Assembly: GCA_903899865.1 (NCBI GenBank)
Contig: CAIUKZ010000302.1
Span: forward strand, 1 to 11,452
Source of the DNA: an uncultured Bacteroidales bacterium
GTDB taxonomy: Bacteria > Bacteroidota > Bacteroidia > Bacteroidales > Paludibacteraceae
DNA length: 11,452 bases
Direction: 5' to 3'
Shown here piece after piece: positions 6,066-11,452 of the stretch; within the stretch, counting starts at the first letter, position 1; each line of letters opens with the position of its first letter. The notes under the pieces were generated by a model. The model was not told where the DNA came from and did not search any database. It saw nothing but the letters and a program-made list of their open reading frames with translations. The position numbers and the translations under genes are program-made.

Positions 6066-6446
6066 ACCAAAAAAGCACAAAAATCCATCTTTAAATATTC
6101 ATATTTAACCACATAGAGACAATAGGTTATAATAGTAGGACAAAAATAATGTAGTATTTTTATATTTACTGATAGAATGTATTTATTTCAATTGCCCTCC
6201 CATTTATGGGAGGGAATAAATATTCAAGAATCATAGGGCTTTAGCCAAATTTTAATCATTGTTTGGCTAAAGCCAATATCTTGTTCTACCTATCATCCAA
6301 CCCATAAATGGGCTGGCAATTGAAACAAAGAATAAGACATTATTTAGTTTTACTTATTGATGTAGTTATAAACCTGCGTTCATTTGTGTTATTTGCGTAT
6401 TTTGCGTTCCAATTTTTCCCCCATTTTCTTTTGTGCCTTTTGTGGT
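6066..6446. repeat. Non-coding repeat element copy 3, interrupted by a nested palindromic element
   Basis: The left end (6066-6084) is a degenerate form of the 20-mer with several mismatches. The right end (6427-6446) is an exact reverse complement of it. The internal 25-base segment at 6101-6125 is identical to 5192-5216 of copy 1, and the tgcgttcatttg/tttgcgtat block at 6375-6410 matches copies 1 and 2. The extra length over copy 1 is largely explained by the 140-bp element at 6186-6325. The copy lies just beyond the terminator of the infC-rpmI-rplT operon. Confidence 0.7.
6186..6325. mobile_element. 140-bp palindromic MITE/REPIN-like element
   Basis: Left arm 6186-6210 and right arm 6301-6325 are 25-base inverted repeats with only a central 2-base mismatch (tttcaattgcc and cccatttatggg against their complements). 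The left arm also forms its own hairpin, ccctccca/tgggaggg (6195-6214). The centre holds a perfect 13-bp stem, ggctttagccaaa/tttggctaaagcc (6237-6249 and 6262-6274), around a 12-base loop. There is no open reading frame. Such layered palindromes without coding capacity suggest a repeat mobilised in trans (MITE, or REP mobilised by a Y1-type RAYT transposase). That mechanism is inferred. Confidence 0.7.
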
Positions 6447-6466
6447 CACGCCATCCCATCGACACT

Positions 6467-6508
6467 AAAAAAACAATCCCCCGTTGGTTCACACCATCGG
6501 GGGATTGT
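6467..6508 (-). terminator. Intrinsic terminator of the infC-rpmI-rplT operon
   Basis: Read on the - strand, an 11-bp stem acaatcccccg/cgggggattgt (6498-6508 with 6473-6483) is extended by a tgg/cca helix and capped by a 6-base loop. Seven T (complement of 6467-6473) follow directly. It lies 24 bases beyond the rplT stop codon. Confidence 0.92.
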
Positions 6509-6531
6509 CATTAAAAAAAGTTGATTTTGAA

Positions 6532-6885
6532 TTATGCAGCATTTTTAGCTTTGATAACGATGGCTTTGAACGCTTCTGGGTGATTCATTGCTAAATCAGC
6601 CAAAACTTTACGGTTCATCTCGATACCAGCTTTGTGAAGAGCGCCCATTAGTTGAGAATATGACATTCCTTCTAGACGAGCGGCAGCATTGATACGTTGA
6701 ATCCACAATGCGCGGAAGCTACGTTTTTTGTTCTTACGGTCACGGTAAGCATATTGCAAACCTTTTTCCCATGTGTTTTTGGCTACGGTCCATACATTAC
6801 GACGACCTCCAAAATAACCTCTGGTGAGGCTTAAAATTCTTTTTCTTCTTTTACGTGAAGCAACGTGGTTTACTGATCTTGGCAT
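6532..6885 (-). CDS. rplT: 50S ribosomal protein L20
   Basis: A 117-aa protein of normal family length with a strongly basic N-terminal half (MPRSVNHVASRKRRKRILSL) that threads into 23S rRNA. The YFGGRRNVW, RDRKNKKRSFRALWI and RINAAAR blocks of L20 and the globular C-terminal domain are all present. L20 binds 23S rRNA early in large-subunit assembly, and in several bacteria it represses its own operon by binding mRNA. It is the last gene of the infC-rpmI-rplT operon, 107 bases after rpmI and followed by a strong terminator. The start has no Shine-Dalgarno sequence. Confidence 0.98.
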   Translation of the reverse strand: MPRSVNHVASRKRRKRILSLTRGYFGGRRNVWTVAKNTWEKGLQYAYRDRKNKKRSFRALWIQRINAAARLEGMSYSQLMGALHKAGIEMNRKVLADLAMNHPEAFKAIVIKAKNAA

Positions 6886-6992
6886 ATTAAAATGATTTGT
6901 GAATGTTAGCGTCGTATTTCACTACGAACTTGCGGCTAAAGGCATTCTGATTTTTAGACTGAGAAAATTTTGATTTTAAAGAAACTGATTGA
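6886..6992 (-). other. rpmI-rplT intercistronic spacer with a stem-loop
   Basis: This 107-base spacer is longer than I would expect inside a tight ribosomal operon. It can form a two-part stem: outer ttagc/gctaa (about 6906-6910 with 6935-6939) around inner tcgta/tacga (6912-6916 with 6923-6927) with an asymmetric internal loop. It could be a site for translational control of rplT, but the helices are short and the idea is not proven. Confidence 0.35.
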
Positions 6993-7190
6993 CTACAACA
7001 AACAAAGCATTTGTTTCACGTTCACTTCATCAGACTTGTGTACAAGTGCACCATGAGTCAAGTTACGTTTTTGCTTGGTTGTTTTTTTAGTCAAAATGTG
7101 TCTTTTAAAAGCATGTTTTCTTTTGATCTTTCCTGTTCCGGTAAGAGCGAATCTTTTTTTGGCACCGGAGTTAGTTTTCATTTTTGGCAT
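6993..7190 (-). CDS. rpmI: 50S ribosomal protein L35
   Basis: A 65-aa, highly basic protein with the L35 signature: the MPKMKTNSGAKKRF start, TGTGKIKRKHAFKRHIL in the middle (18-34), and a KTTKQKRNL segment after it. The length is typical. It is a structural protein of the large ribosomal subunit. It lies between infC (32 bases upstream) and rplT (107 bases downstream), the conserved order of this operon. A weak agga precedes the ATG. Confidence 0.97.
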   Translation of the reverse strand: MPKMKTNSGAKKRFALTGTGKIKRKHAFKRHILTKKTTKQKRNLTHGALVHKSDEVNVKQMLCLL

Positions 7191-7222
7191 TGTTCCTATA
7201 TTTAAATTAAGTGTTCTGAGAT

Positions 7223-7783
7223 TTATTTCGCTGGCTTCTTGGGTGAGAACATGATAATCATGCGTTTACCCTCCAATTGAGGAAGCTGGTCTACTTTGGC
7301 GTAATCTTCCAATTCGCTTGCAAATCGAAGTAACAATACCTCACCTTGCTCTTTGAAAAGAATGGATCTACCTTTGAAAAACACATAAGCCTTCACTTTG
7401 CAGCCTTCTTTTAAGAACTCAATGGCATGCTTCAACTTGAAATTATAATCATGGTCATCTGTCTGAGGACCAAATCTAATTTCTTTTAGTATTACCTTTG
7501 ATGATTTAGCTTTCTGCTCCTTTTCCTTCTTTTTTTGTTGGTATAGGAACTTCTGATAATCAACAATTTTACAGACAGGTGGCTCCGCATTGGGAGAGAT
7601 TTCCACTAAATCCAATTCAAGTTGGTCTGCTATGCGCAAGGCTTCATCAAATGGATACACACCTTGTTCTACATTGTCTCCAACTAGACGAACTTCTTTT
7701 AATCCCTTTATTTTATCGTTGATACGATTGGGTTGTTCGACTACTCTTCCTCTATAAGGTCTAATTACTAATTGTTTAGCTAT
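7223..7783 (-). CDS. infC: Translation initiation factor IF-3, starting at a non-canonical ATA codon
   Basis: IF-3 binds the 30S subunit, prevents premature 50S joining and rejects incorrect start codons. The N-domain (about 20-92) contains RIND, LVGDNVEQGVYP, DLVEISPNAEPPVC and KIVDYQKFLYQ. The C-domain (about 97-182) contains KEIRFGPQTDDHDYNFKLKH and FKGRSILFKEQG. The first GTG (7658-7660) would remove the first 41 residues, including RIND and LVGDN. Reading upstream in frame there is no ATG, GTG or TTG before a TAG at 7817-7819. ATA at 7781-7783 lies 9 bases after a perfect AGGAGG and gives a 186-aa protein beginning (M)AKQLVIRPYRG, of normal length. E. coli infC likewise uses a rare start (AUU) for IF-3 feedback control. 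It is the first gene of the infC-rpmI-rplT operon. Confidence 0.95.
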   Translation of the reverse strand: MAKQLVIRPYRGRVVEQPNRINDKIKGLKEVRLVGDNVEQGVYPFDEALRIADQLELDLVEISPNAEPPVCKIVDYQKFLYQQKKKEKEQKAKSSKVILKEIRFGPQTDDHDYNFKLKHAIEFLKEGCKVKAYVFFKGRSILFKEQGEVLLLRFASELEDYAKVDQLPQLEGKRMIIMFSPKKPAK

Positions 7784-7792
7784 TGCTTGTTT

Positions 7793-7798
7793 CCTCCT
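7793..7798 (-). promoter_or_regulatory. Ribosome binding site deciding the infC start
   Basis: AGGAGG on the - strand, 9 bases before ATA at 7783. A full Shine-Dalgarno sequence is uncommon in Bacteroidota and probably compensates for the poor start codon. It supports ATA over the internal GTG and over AUU at 7763-7765, which is 27 bases away. Confidence 0.85.
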
Positions 7799-7843
7799 AA
7801 AATTAAAAAAGTGAGACTATTTTTGTTTGCATTTTTGAGCCTG

Positions 7844-7871
7844 CAAATATAACACTTTTTTTTCATCCAAA
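7844..7871 (-). promoter_or_regulatory. Candidate promoter of the infC-rpmI-rplT operon
   Basis: On the - strand TATATTTG (7851 to 7844) matches the TAnnTTTG -7 box, and TTTG (7871 to 7868) is a possible -33 element. The spacing of 16 is shorter than the usual 19-21. The predicted transcript start, about 7838, would leave a leader of about 55 bases. Confidence 0.55.
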
Positions 7872-8308
7872 AGGTGTATAAAAGAAAATTTTCGGGGAAC
7901 ATCGATATTTTCAAAAAAATAGAGCTATAAAACCATCATGTTGGGAGAATTTTGACCAGATGCATACGATTAATCCATTCATCCTTTTGGTCAACACTTT
8001 AAACTAATCACATCAGGATTAGGAAATTTAGTGCTTTTAAGTAACTTTGTCATTCGAAAATGATGAGTAAAACACTAAGATGTTAGGTGGCATTCAGGAT
8101 ATTGACAATCAATTGACTTATTATGCTAACGACCAAAAATACGATTGTTGATTATCAATAACTTGCGTGGTCGCTAGTCAGAATACTAGAAAAAAAAAGG
8201 GACAAACTTACGGGTAAAAATATCAGCATTCAAGCAAAAAGAAGACAAAAAAAAGTTCGTACGCATAGCAAAAAGTATTTCCAACTTAAACAGATATAAA
8301 CCATTAGC
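7872..8308. other. Divergent intergenic region without a recognisable gene
   Basis: More than 400 bases between the infC promoter and the zincin-propeller gene. Two loosely spaced inverted repeats share a GACCA/TGGTC core: ttgacca/tggtcaa near 7952-7996 and cgacca/tggtcg near 8130-8173. A small hairpin, ctagt/actag, lies at 8174-8189. The longest ATG frame noticed is 23 codons (8080-8151), not convincing. No tRNA or known RNA family was recognised, and no trace of thrS was seen. Confidence 0.5.
8042..8049 (+). promoter_or_regulatory. Possible -7 box reading towards the zincin-propeller gene
   Basis: TAACTTTG matches TAnnTTTG in the + direction. There is no TTTG at the expected -33 spacing, and the box is 259 bases before the start codon, implying a long leader. 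It is the only good match seen in the spacer on this strand. Confidence 0.35.
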
Positions 8309-11182
8309 ATGACCCAAATAAAAACAAATCAAGTACTCATTCGAACCTCAATCACTTTCTTTTTCTTATTGTATTCCTTTTTCATTTCCAATGCACAGTA
8401 TTATAACTACGGACAAGAGCCTCCAAATGTTAACTGGCAAATAATAGAAACTGAACATTACAATATCATCTATCCTAAAGGGAACGAGAAGCAAGGACAA
8501 CGGGTCGCTTTCCTTTTAAATTCGGTATATCCTTTAGTTGGAAAAACGCTTAATCATAATCATAAAAGGTGGACTGTAATACTTCATACACAATCAGCTA
8601 CCGGATTAGCTTTTGTAGCCCCTTCCCCTTTCCGCTCGGAGTGGTTTACGATGCAAGATCAGTCGCCAGTTTGTATAGATTGGCTGAGTTTGTTAGCTAC
8701 TCATGAAACACGCCACATGGTGCAGCAAAGTAAAATAGATATGGAAATGCCTCGTTTTATCAGGTATTTTTTGGGTGAGCAGGTTACTCCTATTATCATT
8801 GGAGCCTATTTGCCTTTTTGGTTTATGGAAGGCGATGCAACATGCAGCGAAACAGCATTAAGCCCAACAGGAAGTGGTAGAATGCCTTACTTCCAGATCA
8901 GAAACAGAGCACAATTAGTTGAAAAAGAGCCTTTCTCTTTCAACAAAAGCTGTCTGGGGTCGTACAAAAACTACACTACCAACGCTTACGAAATGGGGTA
9001 TTTAATGGTTGGTGGTTCGCGCGACTTATATAAAAAAATAATTTGGGATAGTGTGGTTACCCGGGTGGCTAAAAGACCATTTTCATTAACCCCATTTAAT
9101 CAGGGCATAAAACAAAGCTTAGGCATCAATAAGTATCAACTTTTCGATACCATTTACGCACATTATCAAAAGCAATGGAAAGAAGAAATAAAACAGATAA
9201 ACCCTACTTCTTTTAAAATAATATCACGCCCAAACAAATACGATGCAAACTATTTATTTGGCACTAAATCATCTAATAATAAATACTTTGCATATAAAAC
9301 CTCACTCACTGATCTTAGCAGCTTCGTTTTAATGAATCCTGCCAATAAAGAAGAAAAGGTGATTACGCTGGGGGATTTATATTGGGAAGAAATATCGGCT
9401 AAAGATTCGATGGTTGTTTGGGTCGAAAACATTCCCAATGCCCGCTGGGTATTTGCCGATAAAACTATTGTTCGTAAGTTAAATCTCAATACCGGAAAGC
9501 GCTCAACCTTTCGAGACAATAAACGTTATCAGGCTCCATGTTTGTCACCCGACAATTCAAAAATTCTAGTCGTAGAAGTGGATGAAGTGCATAATAATCA
9601 TTTACGCTGTTTAGATGCTCAAACTGGAAAGATTATTTGGAGTTTCGAAACGCCTGATAATGACTTCTTTATGTGCCCTTCATGGAGTCCAGATGGACAA
9701 GAAATAGTAAGCATTTTATTAAAGAACAACAAACAAGCATTAGCTAAAATAGACATTCAGACTAAAACTATCAATACAATTCTTCCTTACGAATATCAAT
9801 ACATTTTCTGCCCTGTACAAAAAGGTGACTACATATATTACATTGGTGGTTACACTGGTGTAGATAATGTTTATTCCGTTCATATTCCTACAGGAGCAGT
9901 CCGACAAGAGACAAACGTACTGTTTGGTGTAAGAGATATCAGCATTCAACAGAATGAGCTTATTTGTAGCAATTATCGATCTAATGGTTACGAATTGGTC
10001 TCCATTAATTTGGATTCCCTTTTACACAAGAAAGTAGATATAAATAAACTTCAAGCTAATAATTCAATTGCAGATAATCTGGTAAAACAAGAGGGTGGAA
10101 CATTAAACTTCGACAGCATCCAAACAACTTATGAAAGCAAAAAATATTCTAAACTAAATAATGCTTTTAACTTCCATAGTTGGGGACCATTTTCCTTATC
10201 TCCTTACGAAATGCGCGCTTACCCTGGAGTTTCCATCATGAGTCAAAACCTGTTAAGTACAACTGAATTCATTGCAGGTTATAAATACAATACGCAAGAA
10301 AAACATGGAGCTACTTTTGCAAACTTTAAATACAAAGGACTTTATCCCATCATTGAATCCAACGTTGAATATGGCAAACGATCATCACTATACGCCAATC
10401 AGGACATTGACAATCCGTTTACAAATGGGGTTGATTGGCAACAAACCACTTTAGATTTAAACTCGTATGTTCCACTCAATTTGAGTAGAGGAAAACTCAA
10501 CAATTACTTTGAACCAAGAATTGGATATGAGCTGGTAAATCGGAAGAATATAAGCACACCATCAACATATTTATCAAACGGAAATACTCACTTAGCAATG
10601 GCCGGATTGAATATGTACAGTAAGATGAAGCAAAGCCGACAGGATATTTTACCCAAATTTTCGGTAAGCTTTAATCTAAAATACTACAAGGCGCTGGAAG
10701 GTGCTGGTAATCAAAATTACATGACTACAGCTGAGAATATTTTTAGTCTTCCAGGATTATGCAAAAGTCATGGTTTTAAGTTTTACAATGCATACCAATA
10801 CAAACAACAAGCATCATACTTGTTCGATGACCAAATCCGTATGGCTCGTGGATATAAACCAATCATAAATAATGAATTATACACATTTGGAGTCGATTAT
10901 GTGTTTCCAATTGCTTATCCCGATTACACCTTATGGAACGCGATATATTTCAAACGTTTCAAAGCAGCTCTGTTTTATGATCAATCATGGGTTTCCGGAA
11001 AAATGGAATATGCGCAACCAAATGAGCTTAACTATAAGTATAAATCTACTGGCATTGAGCTAACTTCTGATTTGAATTTCTTTCAAATGTCTTCTCCATT
11101 TGAATTAGGAATCAGGGTTAATTATCTTCAAAATAATAGTATTTCGTGTGATCTTATATTTGGGGTAAGTGCGTTTTTCTAA
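8309..11182 (+). CDS. Exported zincin-like / beta-propeller / outer-membrane barrel protein
   Basis: A 957-aa protein with a signal peptide (hydrophobic 15-27, probable cleavage after SNAQ at 30). Residues 31-300 form a metallopeptidase-like domain: HETRH (132-136) is an HExxH zinc motif with Glu133 as the catalytic acid, and WFMEGDA (171-177) supplies a likely third ligand, Glu174, as in gluzincins of the MA clan. Residues about 305-575 look like a TolB/WD40-type propeller, with SPDNSKI (413-419) and WSPDGQEI (459-466) blade motifs. NNAFNFHSWGPFSLSP (617-632) introduces a C-terminal region (about 640-957) rich in alternating aromatic strands and ending in Phe, typical of an outer-membrane barrel. 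I infer a surface or periplasmic protease or protein-handling factor anchored in the outer membrane; its substrate is unknown. The gene stands alone, divergent from infC. Confidence 0.85.
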   Translation: MTQIKTNQVLIRTSITFFFLLYSFFISNAQYYNYGQEPPNVNWQIIETEHYNIIYPKGNEKQGQRVAFLLNSVYPLVGKTLNHNHKRWTVILHTQSATGLAFVAPSPFRSEWFTMQDQSPVCIDWLSLLATHETRHMVQQSKIDMEMPRFIRYFLGEQVTPIIIGAYLPFWFMEGDATCSETALSPTGSGRMPYFQIRNRAQLVEKEPFSFNKSCLGSYKNYTTNAYEMGYLMVGGSRDLYKKIIWDSVVTRVAKRPFSLTPFNQGIKQSLGINKYQLFDTIYAHYQKQWKEEIKQINPTSFKIISRPNKYDANYLFGTKSSNNKYFAYKTSLTDLSSFVLMNPANKEEKVITLGDLYWEEISAKDSMVVWVENIPNARWVFADKTIVRKLNLNTGKRSTFRDNKRYQAPCLSPDNSKILVVEVDEVHNNHLRCLDAQTGKIIWSFETPDNDFFMCPSWSPDGQEIVSILLKNNKQALAKIDIQTKTINTILPYEYQYIFCPVQKGDYIYYIGGYTGVDNVYSVHIPTGAVRQETNVLFGVRDISIQQNELICSNYRSNGYELVSINLDSLLHKKVDINKLQANNSIADNLVKQEGGTLNFDSIQTTYESKKYSKLNNAFNFHSWGPFSLSPYEMRAYPGVSIMSQNLLSTTEFIAGYKYNTQEKHGATFANFKYKGLYPIIESNVEYGKRSSLYANQDIDNPFTNGVDWQQTTLDLNSYVPLNLSRGKLNNYFEPRIGYELVNRKNISTPSTYLSNGNTHLAMAGLNMYSKMKQSRQDILPKFSVSFNLKYYKALEGAGNQNYMTTAENIFSLPGLCKSHGFKFYNAYQYKQQASYLFDDQIRMARGYKPIINNELYTFGVDYVFPIAYPDYTLWNAIYFKRFKAALFYDQSWVSGKMEYAQPNELNYKYKSTGIELTSDLNFFQMSSPFELGIRVNYLQNNSISCDLIFGVSAFF

Positions 11183-11452
11183 CCAATGCATAATACAAAA
11201 CAAAAAGGATGCGAAATTATATTCGCTGGTTTGTGACTCTTTTGTCTTAGTTGAACGTAGCGTATTTTTGCGGAGTTGATCGAAGCCCATTTTTGATATA
11301 TTCCCATCTTTACCCAAGGCGATACCATTGGGCTAGGATATATTTGGCTTACAGCCAATGCTAAGGGGTTGAAATTTGTCAGTGTTGGGTTTTTAGCGTC
11401 TTTCTCTCCCCTATGGGGGAGCAGGAGGGGGCTACGTGGTCAGAGTGTGATG
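11183..11452. repeat. Non-coding tail with REP-like hairpins
   Basis: Four small palindromes lie in 270 bases without a credible gene: gcgaa/ttcgc (11211-11226), just after the preceding stop and a possible weak terminator; cccaa/ttggg (11313-11332); ttggc/gccaa (11344-11358); and ctcccc/ggggag (11406-11421) followed by gggggcta. The last resembles the hairpin at 4137-4160. The segment continues past the window edge. Confidence 0.55.

Noticed and set aside
6308..6514. Small + strand reading frame of 68 codons
   Set aside because: It runs through a palindromic arm, repeat copy 3 and the operon terminator; no protein features.
7223..7660. infC starting at the GTG (145 aa)
   Set aside because: It would delete conserved IF-3 N-domain sequence (RIND, LVGDN) that is clearly encoded upstream; the ATA with AGGAGG explains the full protein.
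8080..8151. 23-codon frame beginning MLGGIQDIDNQ in the divergent spacer
   Set aside because: Too short, without a ribosome binding site or recognisable family; chance is a sufficient explanation, though RNA-seq could revisit it.
8174..8189. ctagt/actag hairpin as a terminator
   Set aside because: It is followed by A, not T, on the + strand, and the T-run precedes the stem on the - strand, so neither orientation fits an intrinsic terminator.
11105..11317. 70-codon - strand frame over the 3' end of the last gene
   Set aside because: It overlaps the barrel-coding end and palindromic non-coding DNA, and shows no domain or start signal.

Overview
The window looks like chromosomal DNA from a member of the Bacteroidota, probably Bacteroidales. 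The evidence is the IF3, L20 and L35 sequences, a FucP/GluP-type sugar transporter, a DPP IV-type S9 protein, a zincin/propeller/barrel protein with a C-terminal Phe, several TAnnTTTG (-7) promoter boxes, A/T-rich translation starts mostly without Shine-Dalgarno sequences, and intergenic DNA crowded with short palindromic repeats. No species-level call is made.

Layout. 3-205: a phase-perfect array of 29 heptanucleotides of the form G(T/A)CNNNN, running almost into the start codon of the next gene. 222-2405 (+): a secreted DPP IV-family (S9B) protein of 727 aa with an intact frame, in which all three catalytic positions and the substrate-binding Glu pair appear to be replaced, so it is probably a pseudoenzyme. 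2406-2725: a spacer with two perfect hairpins and a promoter. 2726-3994 (+): a 12-TM sugar transporter, then a strong terminator. 4173-5126 (+): a ROK-family glucokinase. Transporter and kinase together suggest glucose uptake followed by phosphorylation, although a terminator separates them.

5127-6530 is a repeat island. It holds two copies (about 210 and 380 bp) of a non-coding element bounded by inverted repeats with the 20-mer accacaaaaggcacaaaaga, a partial third copy, and a 140-bp palindromic MITE/REPIN-like element nested in one of them. Inside the island is an intact HigA-like antitoxin (5379-5711, -). Its partner HigB/RelE-type toxin gene (5708-5965, -) survives only as an N-terminal and a C-terminal fragment, with the third repeat copy in place of the middle.

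6532-7783 (-): the infC-rpmI-rplT translation operon, ending in a strong terminator. infC has no ATG, GTG or TTG that would give a complete protein. The full-length product (186 aa) starts at an ATA codon behind a perfect AGGAGG, which fits IF3 autoregulation by start-codon discrimination. No thrS lies upstream.

7784-8308 is a long divergent spacer. 8309-11182 (+) encodes a 957-aa exported protein with an N-terminal HExxH zincin-like domain, a central propeller-like region and a probable C-terminal outer-membrane beta-barrel. The last 270 bases are non-coding and carry REP-like hairpins, one resembling the C/G-rich hairpin just upstream of the glucokinase gene.

The best leads are the DPP IV-like pseudoenzyme, the toxin gene replaced by a repeat element beside an orphan antitoxin, the AUA start of infC, and the repeat families themselves. 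No wholly new system can be claimed from the sequence alone.
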